Made by a program: the position numbers and the translations under genes. The notes under the pieces are model-generated. The model made no database searches. It was given only the letters and a program-made list of their open reading frames with translations, and was not told where the DNA came from. Source: Flagellimonas eckloniae (GTDB lineage: Bacteria; Bacteroidota; Bacteroidia; Flavobacteriales; Flavobacteriaceae). From it: 64,000 bases of DNA. The first letter of the stretch is position 1; every line of letters starts with the position of its first letter. Of this stretch, positions 46,631 to 55,756 are shown piece after piece. The DNA lies in NCBI RefSeq assembly GCF_001413955.1, contig NZ_LCTZ01000002.1, forward strand, positions 1,474,501-1,538,500, written 5' to 3'.

Positions 46631-46661
46631 TCGCTTTTAAAGTTTTTTTGCCTCAAAAACT

Positions 46662-46680
46662 CGATTTAAGAATTAAATCG
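46662..46680. terminator. Small inverted repeat between convergent genes
   Basis: Arms 46662-46669 and 46673-46680 form an 8-bp A-T rich hairpin with a 3-base loop, 32 bases after the EF-hand stop. There is no T-run, so it is only a weak terminator candidate for one or both converging genes. Confidence 0.25.
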
Positions 46681-46746
46681 TAAGATTGATGCTACCGCAA
46701 AAGGCAAATTGCTAACGGGGAACTCTCAACCATGATAAAATATAGA

Positions 46747-47889
46747 TTAGTTCCCCTCTTGAAGCATCCCAACAGTTGCGACCGTTCTAAATCCTAAATG
46801 TTCTAAAGAAGAATCCAAGCTAGTGGCCATTCTTGCTGAAATACGATAACTGGCGCAATAGGAAGCATTGCATAAAAAAGAACCTCCTTTGATTACTTTT
46901 TCCTTAGCATAAGGGTTGTCTTTGTTAAAAGGAATATCTGCTCCTATTGGATCCAACAGAACTTTTTTGGAAGACACCATTTCCTGATAATATTTGGAAT
47001 TATACCAATCATCTGTCCATTCCCAAACATTACCGGCCATATCGTAAAGACCAAAATCATTTGGCGGATAGGTCTTTACGGGTGCAACACCTTCAAAGCC
47101 ATCTAATTTGCTATTGGAAACAGGAAATTTCCCCTCCCATGTATTTCCTCTTTTAGACAGTTCACTGGCATCGTCACCCCAAAAGTAAATAGTGTTTTCT
47201 TGGTTGCCCTTGGCTGCTAGTTCCCATTCAGCTTCAGTAGGAAGGCGTCTTCCTGCCCAATTGCAATAAGCTTTGGCATCTTCATAAGCTATATGTACTA
47301 CTGGACTATTATCCTTTCCTTTTATTGAAGTCCCTGGCCCACTTGGATGTTTCCAATCTGCTCCTATGCGCCATTCCCACCATTGAGAGAAGTCATAAAG
47401 ATTGGCTACACCATTTTTTCGCTTTTTAAAAATCAACGAGCCTGGCTGCATAATACTGTCGTGTGGCTTTGGTGTTCCCTCAGGCAGTTGTTTTTTCATA
47501 ACCTCCCAATCAATGGCCCGTTCAGCAGTTGTAACATAGCCTGTTTCTGTTACAAATTTTTTAAACTTTGCATTCGTTACCTCCGTAATATCAATAAAGA
47601 AACCATTTACAGAAACTTTATGCGCCGGCTTCTCATGGCCCATCGCCATTTTATCATGAGGTACCGCCCCCTGATTGAATGTGCCTCCCGGAATCCATAC
47701 CATTCCTTCCGGAACTTCCATCCCTTCAGGTTTCTCTTTTAAAAGAACTATTTCCTTCTCAACAATCTCGGTAGCTTCAACTGTATTAGTAGGTTTTACC
47801 TCTTCTGACTTTAGTTTTTGTTTATCCTTACATCCGCTAAAAACAACTAGTAACGATAGCAAAAAAGACCATTTAACCGTGTTGAACAT
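46747..47889 (-). CDS. Formylglycine-generating enzyme family protein, lipoprotein
   Basis: A 380-residue lipoprotein (F-S-G-C, Cys20). The FGE-sulfatase domain covers about residues 60-375: M-V-W-I-P-G-G-T-F near 63, E-V-T-N near 103, R-R-L-P-T-E-A-E-W-E near 214, Y-D-M-A-G-N-V-W-E-W near 282, and G-G-S-F-L-C340-N-A-S-Y-C345 with the two Cys that match human FGE Cys336 and Cys341. Those Cys are missing in many non-catalytic relatives, so real sulfatase activation is plausible. It is predicted to face the periplasm, like the sulfatases. It lies beside four S1 sulfatases but has its own promoter region, divergent from HTCS 2. Confidence 0.88.
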   Translation of the reverse strand: MFNTVKWSFLLSLLVVFSGCKDKQKLKSEEVKPTNTVEATEIVEKEIVLLKEKPEGMEVPEGMVWIPGGTFNQGAVPHDKMAMGHEKPAHKVSVNGFFIDITEVTNAKFKKFVTETGYVTTAERAIDWEVMKKQLPEGTPKPHDSIMQPGSLIFKKRKNGVANLYDFSQWWEWRIGADWKHPSGPGTSIKGKDNSPVVHIAYEDAKAYCNWAGRRLPTEAEWELAAKGNQENTIYFWGDDASELSKRGNTWEGKFPVSNSKLDGFEGVAPVKTYPPNDFGLYDMAGNVWEWTDDWYNSKYYQEMVSSKKVLLDPIGADIPFNKDNPYAKEKVIKGGSFLCNASYCASYRISARMATSLDSSLEHLGFRTVATVGMLQEGN

Positions 47890-47997
47890 ACTATACCTAT
47901 TAAAGAAAATTAAATATGAATTTTAAAAGCTGAAGGGTATTATTTTAAGTGGAAGGGTTTAAAAAACAAGCACCCTTCAAAAGAACAACCCCAAATT

Positions 47998-48005
47998 CAA
48001 AATTA
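47998..48005 (-). promoter_or_regulatory. Putative -7 element for the formylglycine enzyme gene
   Basis: The minus strand reads TAATTTTG, a full TAnnTTTG match, 108 bases before the ATG. No -33 TTG at standard spacing. It faces an equal element for HTCS 2 on the other strand. Confidence 0.35.
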
Positions 48006-48071
48006 CGCATATTTATCCGTTAACGTATTTTACGAAAACAACATTTCTGGGTCTCTACAATAGAATAAAGT

Positions 48072-48079
48072 TAATTTTG
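48072..48079 (+). promoter_or_regulatory. Putative -7 element for HTCS 2
   Basis: TAATTTTG fits TAnnTTTG and lies 120 bases before the ATG at 48200. The -33 region lacks a clear TTG. Confidence 0.35.
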
Positions 48080-48199
48080 TAACTAGTATTATATTGTTCG
48101 GACAATTAAATTTCCATTATAATTGTAGTATATTTTATGTGGTTCTAACTCTCTATTTTTTAGAATCCTCGACCTTACATCTAAGTGAAATCTTGTATT

Positions 48200-51100
48200 A
48201 TGATTGAATATTCTAATATAGAAAAAACGGTATTTTCTCTTAAAATACTGCTATTTACTCTGTTTAGTGTATGGTCTATTTCCGCACAAAATTTTGAACG
48301 TTTTTCCAATAAAGAAGGGTTCAATCAAAACACAATCAACACAATTGAGCAAGATAAATATGGCTTTTTGTGGTTTGGCACACCAAATGGGCTCATCAGG
48401 TATAATGGTTATGAATTTGAGACCTATACAACACAGTCCAACACAAATGGCAAAATACTAAGTAACAGTATTACATATATTCATAATGATGTAAACGGTG
48501 TTCTATGGATTGGAACAAACCTTGGACTAAACGCATACGTTCCATCGTATGAAAAATTCTATACCGTTCCGATACCTGATGAAATCCAAATAACCCATAT
48601 TAGTGGTGGTCCAAATGGGGAAGTTTGGTTTTCCGGCGAAAACCAATTATACACTTGTAATCTTATTGATGTTGAAAATGGTGTTTTTAAGATCTCCGAA
48701 AACCTATTAAAATCACAACCTGAAATCGCATCCGTCAATGAATTTAGCTTTAAGGAAAAAAATACGCTATTACTGGCAACTTCAAAAGGTTTAAAAGAGC
48801 TGTCTTTTGGAACAGATTCATTGGGCAATTTTTCAAGCGTAAAGGCGGCACACCACTTTAATTTTTTAAAAGACCAAAAAATTACATCAATCCTAAACCA
48901 AAAAAATATATTCTGGGTAGGCACTTTTGAGGGAATGCACAAGATTACCATTGATAGAACCCGAGCTCACGTCATACAAAGTTTTGGCGATTCGACGGCA
49001 AAAGAATCTGCCAATTCTCCTTTAATGGTCAATACTATTTTTGAAGACGATTCTGGTTCAATTTGGGTTGGTACAATAGACAAAGGACTCTTCATCTATA
49101 ACCAAGAAGAAGATATTTTTGAGCACCTTGATTTTGACCCTAAAAATGAACTGGGCCTAAGTAGTCCGTTTATCAATGCAATTTTCCAAGACAACTTTAA
49201 TGTTCTATGGATAGGCACAGCCCAAGGAGGAATCAATAAACTGGATATAACCCAAAAGCGTTTTTTTACATATACAAACAACCCATATGACAAAAGTTCT
49301 ATAGCAGATAACCTAACAACATCCATCATTGAAGATCGCAAGGGAAGACTATGGATATCAGGTTATAATAAACCACTCTATAGAAGTACCAATTTGGTCA
49401 ATGAAAATACTGTACAGAACCTGAAATTTGAGAATCTCGAAAGCAGGTTCCCACTAGTCAATGGGGATATTGTAAGACGTATTTATGAAGATGACAGAGG
49501 GTATTTATGGTTTGGGACGGATTCTACTGTTGTTGTCTACAATCCTAAAAAAGATGTGTTCAAAGAATTACAAATAAACGAAAATGAGGTCCCAGCCGCA
49601 GATCAATACACAGGGGATATATATCAAATAGATAAAAAAAATATTCTTCTAGCCGGAAATAAGATTCGGATTTTGGAAAACCCATGGTCACAAATTGAAG
49701 CACATAACTACCCTTCAATTTCAACCAATTCTGTTGTCGATTTAGGTCTCGTGAGAACTCGGACCATTTTAAGCGATCAAAACAATTCATTTTGGTTTGG
49801 CACTTCTGAAGGTCTATTTCACGGCAAGTTTGATGGACAAAAATTTGATTTTGATACTATAATCACAGATAAACAAGAGGGGGAAATAAAACTAAGTTAT
49901 AATGATATTTTCTCCATACATAAAAGTGATGACCAAAATATTTGGATAGGAACTTTTGGTGGTGGATTAAATAGATTGTCACTGGATAATGCAGGGAATC
50001 CAGTAAAAGTGGAATACTTCAGAAAAAATAATCTACTGCCCGATGATGCCATATATGGAATTCTTCAAGAGGGAGACAAAAAATTATGGATAAGTACCGA
50101 TATGGGATTGGTAAGGTTTCATTTGGATAATAATAAAGTTGATGTCTTTGATGTACATGACGGTTTACCACAAAATAATTTTAGACAGTCATCCTATTTT
50201 AAAGGGAAATCCGGATACTTTTATTTTGGTGGATTAAATGGTTTAACAATTTTTAAACCTGAAGAAATAAAGTTGAATGACCAGCCGCCGGAAATTTTAA
50301 TCACCGATTTATTAATTAACAATAAAAAGGTTGAGATTGGAGCAAAACTGAATGATAGGTTTGTCTTAAAAAAATCCATTTCAGAAACAGAAAATATAGT
50401 TATAAGCCAAAATCAACAAATAATGGCTTTTAATGTGGCTGTTAAACATACCTCAGCACCATCTAAAAATAGGCTTGCCTATAAATTGGATGGGTTTAAC
50501 GATTCTTGGATAGAAGAGAATACCGGAAAAACAACAGTGACCTATACAAACCTTTCTGCTGGAAGCTATGTATTACGCATAAAAGCGGCCAATGGAGATG
50601 GGGTATGGAGTACGGAAACAAAAGTGCTTAATATAGAGATACTTCCCCCATGGTACCGGACTTGGTGGAGTTACTTGATATTCTCACTGTTGGCCATTGC
50701 CATCTGCGCTGGAATAATTATCTATTTTGTGCAGCATGAACGCTTAAAGCAACGGCTTAAATATGAAAAATTGGATAAAGAAAGAATACATACCATCAAT
50801 CAAGGTAAGTTTCGCTATTTCACCAATCTATCCCATGAATTTAGAACCCCATTGACGTTAATAGCTGGCCCATTGGAAAAGGTGATGAATCACAACACGG
50901 ACGAAAACAATTACAAGTACCTTGCAATCATACAAAAGAACACAAAAAGGCTTCTTAGTCTTGCGGATCAATTAATTACCTTCAGAAAAGCAGAACAGGG
51001 ACATATTAATCTAAATTTAAGCAAGAATACCTTGGGTGGTTTTATGTATCCGACTACCGAAGCTTTTGAAGATTATGCTATTGAAAAAAACATCAACTTT

Positions 51101-52363
51101 TTCTATAAAATAAATTCCCCGAATGAAGAAATTGTGATTGACGTAGAAAAGTCTGAACGTATTATTTTCAACCTTTTATCCAACGCCTTTAAAAATACCC
51201 CGCCAGGTGGAAATATTAGTATCGAGTCAGGGATAACCAATGTCTCTGGTCAAAAAATGATAAAAATTGATGTAATAGACACAGGAAAAGGAATTCCTGA
51301 ATCTGACCTTGAAAACATCTTTGAACGCTTTTATCAACTTGGCAACAAAAATGGAAACATTAGTGGTGGAGGAATAGGTTTGGCTTTTTGTAAATCCTTG
51401 ATAGATTTATTGGGAGGTGATATTTCCGTAAAAAGTAATCCCAATATTGAAACACGTTTTTCCATCACAATTCCTTCAAGACTTGCAAAAGAACAAAATG
51501 AAGATGTAATAACTATTTCCGAAAAATCCTTTATTAAAGACTGGGTGCCTTTGTCTTCGGAGGTAACTCAGAAAGAACCTGTAGTATCTAAAAACGGAAT
51601 TTTGAAAGAACATACCGTTTTGGTGGTAGAAAATGAAGTAGATGTGCAAACATTTTTAATGGGTACTTTATCAGAAACTTACAATGTTACCCTAGCAAAT
51701 AATGGTGTTGAAGGTCTGCAAAAAATTAAGCAGCAACAACCTGATTTAATCATTAGCGACATTATGATGCCCGAAATGGATGGATTTGAGTTTTGTGAAA
51801 AAATAAAATCTGATACTACAACATGTCATATTCCCGTATTGTTGTTGACAGCTTTGGGAGAAAATCAAGATATCATTAAAGGATTGGAATTTGGTGCCGA
51901 TGAATATATAAGTAAGCCTTTTTCAATAAAACACCTAGAACTTCGAATTGAAAAGCTCATTCAAAACAATGTCCAATTAAAAGAATATTTTTCAAAGAAT
52001 AGCACTCTACCAAAGAAGGATATTGGGATTTCAAAAAGGGACAAGGAGTTTTTGAGCAACGTAATAGATATTATAGAAAATAATATTTCCAATTCAAATT
52101 TTGGGATTGAAGAATTGGCTTCAAAAATAGGATTGAGTACTTCTCATTTTTACCGGCGATTAAAACAGCTCACGGGACAGATTCCAAATGTTTATCTAAG
52201 AAACTATCGTTTGCAAAGGGCCGCCGAATTGTTGAAAAATAATGAAGGCCTTAACGTGGCAGAAGTCATGTATCAAATTGGTATTGAATCAAATTCATAT
52301 TTCTCTACATCCTTTAAAAAATTACATGGCGTGTCTCCTTCGGAATATCTAAAAAAGGCCTAG
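48200..52363 (+). CDS. Hybrid two-component sensor/regulator (HTCS 2)
   Basis: A 1387-residue HTCS starting at the ATG at 48200 (a GTG at 48185 would add five residues before the signal helix). Signal peptide to about residue 30, then a periplasmic propeller with repeated W-F/I-G-T strands to about 700, Y_Y_Y domain near 740-815, transmembrane helix near 823-845, HisKA S-H-E-F-R-T-P (H879), HATPase with D-T-G-K-G-I-P, receiver with D1187 in S-D-I-M-M-P, and AraC-type HTH at the C-terminus. It lies directly before susC/susD and probably switches them on when it senses a fucan fragment. Distinct in sequence from HTCS 1. Confidence 0.94.
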   Translation: MIEYSNIEKTVFSLKILLFTLFSVWSISAQNFERFSNKEGFNQNTINTIEQDKYGFLWFGTPNGLIRYNGYEFETYTTQSNTNGKILSNSITYIHNDVNGVLWIGTNLGLNAYVPSYEKFYTVPIPDEIQITHISGGPNGEVWFSGENQLYTCNLIDVENGVFKISENLLKSQPEIASVNEFSFKEKNTLLLATSKGLKELSFGTDSLGNFSSVKAAHHFNFLKDQKITSILNQKNIFWVGTFEGMHKITIDRTRAHVIQSFGDSTAKESANSPLMVNTIFEDDSGSIWVGTIDKGLFIYNQEEDIFEHLDFDPKNELGLSSPFINAIFQDNFNVLWIGTAQGGINKLDITQKRFFTYTNNPYDKSSIADNLTTSIIEDRKGRLWISGYNKPLYRSTNLVNENTVQNLKFENLESRFPLVNGDIVRRIYEDDRGYLWFGTDSTVVVYNPKKDVFKELQINENEVPAADQYTGDIYQIDKKNILLAGNKIRILENPWSQIEAHNYPSISTNSVVDLGLVRTRTILSDQNNSFWFGTSEGLFHGKFDGQKFDFDTIITDKQEGEIKLSYNDIFSIHKSDDQNIWIGTFGGGLNRLSLDNAGNPVKVEYFRKNNLLPDDAIYGILQEGDKKLWISTDMGLVRFHLDNNKVDVFDVHDGLPQNNFRQSSYFKGKSGYFYFGGLNGLTIFKPEEIKLNDQPPEILITDLLINNKKVEIGAKLNDRFVLKKSISETENIVISQNQQIMAFNVAVKHTSAPSKNRLAYKLDGFNDSWIEENTGKTTVTYTNLSAGSYVLRIKAANGDGVWSTETKVLNIEILPPWYRTWWSYLIFSLLAIAICAGIIIYFVQHERLKQRLKYEKLDKERIHTINQGKFRYFTNLSHEFRTPLTLIAGPLEKVMNHNTDENNYKYLAIIQKNTKRLLSLADQLITFRKAEQGHINLNLSKNTLGGFMYPTTEAFEDYAIEKNINFFYKINSPNEEIVIDVEKSERIIFNLLSNAFKNTPPGGNISIESGITNVSGQKMIKIDVIDTGKGIPESDLENIFERFYQLGNKNGNISGGGIGLAFCKSLIDLLGGDISVKSNPNIETRFSITIPSRLAKEQNEDVITISEKSFIKDWVPLSSEVTQKEPVVSKNGILKEHTVLVVENEVDVQTFLMGTLSETYNVTLANNGVEGLQKIKQQQPDLIISDIMMPEMDGFEFCEKIKSDTTTCHIPVLLLTALGENQDIIKGLEFGADEYISKPFSIKHLELRIEKLIQNNVQLKEYFSKNSTLPKKDIGISKRDKEFLSNVIDIIENNISNSNFGIEELASKIGLSTSHFYRRLKQLTGQIPNVYLRNYRLQRAAELLKNNEGLNVAEVMYQIGIESNSYFSTSFKKLHGVSPSEYLKKA

Positions 52364-52523
52364 GACTTCCTACTCAGTTATATGTTTCATTGTATTGATT
52401 GATACCCTGCTGCTTTCCGCATCAAAGGCAAAAAGGATAAATATGTTTGATTCAAAACCCTTATAACTCACTAGTCATAAGGTTTCTATTAAAGAGATGT
52501 CAACCCTATGGTATTTAGGCTTT

Positions 52524-52570
52524 GCTTATTTCTTGCACAATAAATGGGCAACCAAATGGTAGAAATAAGC
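52524..52570. promoter_or_regulatory. Inverted repeat upstream of susC, candidate operator
   Basis: GCTTATTTCT at 52524-52533 and its exact complement AGAAATAAGC at 52561-52570, centres 37 bases apart. The right arm ends 45 bases before the -7 element, a position suited to an activator such as the HTH of HTCS 2. Confidence 0.45.
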
Positions 52571-52614
52571 AACGGAATGGGTGATAAGAGAAAGTCTTAA
52601 TATTAATTATAAAA

Positions 52615-52622
52615 TACATTTG
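52615..52622 (+). promoter_or_regulatory. -7 element of the susC/susD promoter
   Basis: TACATTTG fits TAnnTTTG and predicts a 5' leader of about 35 bases before the ATG at 52665. There is no TTG at the -33 spacing, as is common for activator-dependent promoters. Confidence 0.5.
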
Positions 52623-52664
52623 GTCCAACCATCCAAGACTATTTAACAACTAAATTCTCAACAA

Positions 52665-55600
52665 ATGATTATGAAAAAAAAATTAACCTTTTTTCTTTTA
52701 CTTACCATTTCCCTTTTGGGATTCTCCCAAAATCGACAGACCACAATTCAGGGCACAATTGTCGATGAAAGTGGAGTTCCTCTTGCAGGTGTCAATGTCC
52801 TTGTAAAAGGAACTATCAATGGTACACAGACTGATTTTGATGGTAATTATACCATTCAAGCCAGTTCTGGTGATGTTCTTACCTTTTCGTATATCGGTAT
52901 GAAAACCCAATCAGCAACAGTAGGTGATAACAGCACAATAAACATTACCATGCAGGAAGATGCCGCAAAGCTCGATGAGATTGTGGTTATCGGATATGGA
53001 ACTCAGAAAAAATCTGATTTAACAGGAGCTATTGGTTCTTTGTCAGGTGAGGGATTGGACAAATTGCAGGTTGCAGATCCATCACAATTATTACTCGGTA
53101 GAGTTTCAGGTGTAAGAGTAGAATCAGTTGGAGGTAGCCCTGGTGCTCCGACCAATATTGTAATTCGAGGGGTTTCATCTTTAACCAATTCCAATCCTCT
53201 ATTTGTAATTGATGGGGTATTTACAGATAATATGGATTTTTTAAATCCATCGGACATTAAATCCGTTCAAATCTTGAAAGATGCATCTGCAGCAGCCATT
53301 TATGGATCTAGAGCTGCCAATGGAGTTATTATTGTTACCACAAATGACGGCAAGGGAAGGGACGGAATGACCGTTGATTTGGAAGTTAGTACTGGTTTTC
53401 AATCTCAAATTAAAAAATTGGATTGGCTTACAGGCGCTGAATATGCGCAGTTGCGTAATGAACAAACTATTGCCAATACTCCAGATGGTCAAACTCCACT
53501 TTTGCTACCAGGTTTCAATGAAAAGTTAGACCCCACCGTAAATACCATAATTGACGATATCGCTATATCATCCGCTCCAGTAACGAATATGTCTGTGAGA
53601 GTAGCTGGTGGTGGTGAAGGTATCAGTTATGATGTTTCTGCTAACTGGCTTGATCAAGATGGTATAATAGTAGCATCGGATTTTGATAGAAAAACGTTTA
53701 GGGCCAACATGAATATCAATAAGGGTAAATTCAAATTATCGGAGAGTTTGACTTTTACCTCTACTTATCGTAATAAAAACACTATTTGGAATTTAGGGAA
53801 CAATATTTTACCTACTATCCCTTTTAGAAATCCTGACAATGATGGAGGATTTGGTGGAGCCAATCTGGAAGACCATGGTTTTGATGGGAGTAACCATATT
53901 GGACGGGCTCTTCTTCAAGATAGACATGAGACAAAGGATAATCTACTTGGCAATGTCAATGCCAGCTACGAAATTATAGAAGGCTTAACGGTCAAAGCCA
54001 ACCTGGGGCTTCAATATTTTGTTTCCTCAGATTACACTTTTACTCCAACATTCTTCATTTCAGATGCCATCAATGCCAATCTAGACGAAGCCGCTCTAAT
54101 TGATAGAACAACCAAGTATGTGAACTTATTGGGTGAAGGAACTATAAATTATAAAAAGACTTTTAACAAACATGCTTTTGAACTTCTGGGAGGTTTTACT
54201 ACACAGAAAACAACAACAAACCAAGGCCTGATATGGGTTTCTGGATTCCCTTCAAATGACATTAGGCAGGCAAGTGCTGCAAGTACCCTTGTACAAACTG
54301 GGGGTACTGAAGCTGTTAATACCCTGATATCAACTTTTGGAAGACTTAACTATAACTTTGCAGAAAAGTATTTTATTACAGCTACCATTAGACGTGACGG
54401 TTCTTCTAGGTTCTCTGAAGAAAACAGATATGGAGTGTTCCCTTCAATTGGTGCTTCATGGATAGTTACCAATGAAGATTTTCTGTCGGATAATTCACTT
54501 ATCAGTAACTTAAAACTTAGGGCAAGCTACGGTGAACTTGGGTCCCAAAGCATAGGGGATTATGCCTTTATACCCGTACTGAATATTAATAGTGATGCGG
54601 TTTTAGGTACTGGCCAAGGTAGAACATCAGGTGTTTCACAGACTGTATTTGCAAATCCTAATTTAGTATGGGAAACCACAAAGACATATAATTTAGGGGT
54701 GGATCTTGGTCTTTTTAATAATAAATTGACACTTACGGCTGATTATTTTGATAAGCAATCCGAGGATATTTTGGTTGCACTAAATATTCCGCCCACATCA
54801 GGAACCACTATCCCAGTTGCTCAAAATGCTGCTGAAATACAAAACAAAGGGTTAGAACTTGCCACTTCTTATAGTAACAGTTTCGGTGATTTTAATTTCA
54901 ATGTTAGTGGAAACATTACATTTATAAATAACGAAGTACTTTCCCTTGGAGAAAATGTTGCACCAATAACAGCAGGGCCTAACTCCACAAGCACAGTTAC
55001 CCGAACGGACGTAGGTGGCGAAGTTGCTGCATACTATGGATATGTAGTAACGGGCACATATAATGACCAAAATGAATTGGACGCTGACCTCGCTGCCGGT
55101 TTGGCAGATCCAAATGCACAACTAGGTGATTTTAGATATGAAGATACCAACAATGATGGTATTTTAGATCTTGAAGATCAAACTTCCTTGGGAAGCTATA
55201 TTCCCGAATTTGAATATGGATTTTCCATAGATGCCCAGTACAAAAATTTTGATTTGAACATGATTTTCAATGGCGTAGCGGGCGTTGAGATTTGGAATGC
55301 AACAAGACAGGCTAATTTACTATCCTTGAATAGTAATTTGCTAAGAGATGCACTGGACTTCTGGACTCCTGAAAATACAGATGCAAGTTTACCAAGAATT
55401 GGTGGTGGAGCCAACAATGCGAGATCATCTTCTTTCTATGTAGAAGACGGTAGCTATTTTAGGTTAAGAAATATTCAACTAGGCTATTCATTACCAGCTA
55501 AGACAATTGAGAAACTTAAACTAAGAAAATTAAGAATCTATGGCTCTGTCCAAAACCTCTTCACTATTACAAATTACTCAGGTTACTATCCTGAAATTGG

Positions 55601-55724
55601 TAGAAGTAGGGATGATGAAAATCTTGTAGTACCAAATACCAACGTACTTTTCTTTGCAGGTATAGACCAATCGGCCTATCCAACTCCTAGAACAATGATA
55701 ATGGGTATTCAAATCGGGTTTTAA
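52665..55724 (+). CDS. SusC/RagA-type TonB-dependent outer membrane transporter
   Basis: A 1019-residue outer membrane protein. Signal peptide (1-21, G-F-S-Q), carboxypeptidase-regulatory-like domain (about 26-105, G-V-P-L-A-G-V-N-V-L-V-K-G and D-F-D-G-N-Y), TonB box region with L-D-E-I-V-V-I-G-Y-G-T-Q, plug domain (R-G-V-S-S-L, V-I-D-G-V, I-Y-G-S-R-A-A-N-G-V) and a beta-barrel ending in I-G-F. SusC proteins import oligosaccharides with a SusD lid. The ATG at 52665 is followed by another at 52671, either of which would give the same signal. susD follows 32 bases later. Confidence 0.96.
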   Translation: MIMKKKLTFFLLLTISLLGFSQNRQTTIQGTIVDESGVPLAGVNVLVKGTINGTQTDFDGNYTIQASSGDVLTFSYIGMKTQSATVGDNSTINITMQEDAAKLDEIVVIGYGTQKKSDLTGAIGSLSGEGLDKLQVADPSQLLLGRVSGVRVESVGGSPGAPTNIVIRGVSSLTNSNPLFVIDGVFTDNMDFLNPSDIKSVQILKDASAAAIYGSRAANGVIIVTTNDGKGRDGMTVDLEVSTGFQSQIKKLDWLTGAEYAQLRNEQTIANTPDGQTPLLLPGFNEKLDPTVNTIIDDIAISSAPVTNMSVRVAGGGEGISYDVSANWLDQDGIIVASDFDRKTFRANMNINKGKFKLSESLTFTSTYRNKNTIWNLGNNILPTIPFRNPDNDGGFGGANLEDHGFDGSNHIGRALLQDRHETKDNLLGNVNASYEIIEGLTVKANLGLQYFVSSDYTFTPTFFISDAINANLDEAALIDRTTKYVNLLGEGTINYKKTFNKHAFELLGGFTTQKTTTNQGLIWVSGFPSNDIRQASAASTLVQTGGTEAVNTLISTFGRLNYNFAEKYFITATIRRDGSSRFSEENRYGVFPSIGASWIVTNEDFLSDNSLISNLKLRASYGELGSQSIGDYAFIPVLNINSDAVLGTGQGRTSGVSQTVFANPNLVWETTKTYNLGVDLGLFNNKLTLTADYFDKQSEDILVALNIPPTSGTTIPVAQNAAEIQNKGLELATSYSNSFGDFNFNVSGNITFINNEVLSLGENVAPITAGPNSTSTVTRTDVGGEVAAYYGYVVTGTYNDQNELDADLAAGLADPNAQLGDFRYEDTNNDGILDLEDQTSLGSYIPEFEYGFSIDAQYKNFDLNMIFNGVAGVEIWNATRQANLLSLNSNLLRDALDFWTPENTDASLPRIGGGANNARSSSFYVEDGSYFRLRNIQLGYSLPAKTIEKLKLRKLRIYGSVQNLFTITNYSGYYPEIGRSRDDENLVVPNTNVLFFAGIDQSAYPTPRTMIMGIQIGF

Positions 55725-55756
55725 GCCATAGTATTAAAAAATTTAAAATTACAAAA

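Larger units (their letters stand above)
47890..48199. other. 310-base divergent promoter region
   Basis: Region between the divergent formylglycine enzyme and HTCS 2 genes. It contains one TAnnTTTG match on each strand, and a GAAGGGT word twice (47932 and 47952) with its complement ACCCTTC at 47972, so a small hairpin can form at 47952-47978. No coding frame seen. Confidence 0.5.
52364..52664. other. 301-base susC upstream region
   Basis: Regulatory gap between HTCS 2 and susC. It holds a 10-bp perfect inverted repeat (52524-52570) and a full -7 element (52615-52622). No coding frame or clear terminator for HTCS 2 seen. Confidence 0.5.

Noticed and set aside
47281..47742. 131-codon + strand frame under the formylglycine enzyme gene
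   Set aside because: Shadow frame opposite a gene with clear catalytic motifs; composition is Cys/Phe/Arg-rich and shows no domain.
47932..47978. GAAGGGT direct and inverted repeats between the divergent genes as CRISPR-like or operator array
   Set aside because: Only three 7-base words with uneven spacing; too short to claim an array, noted only as a possible small hairpin.
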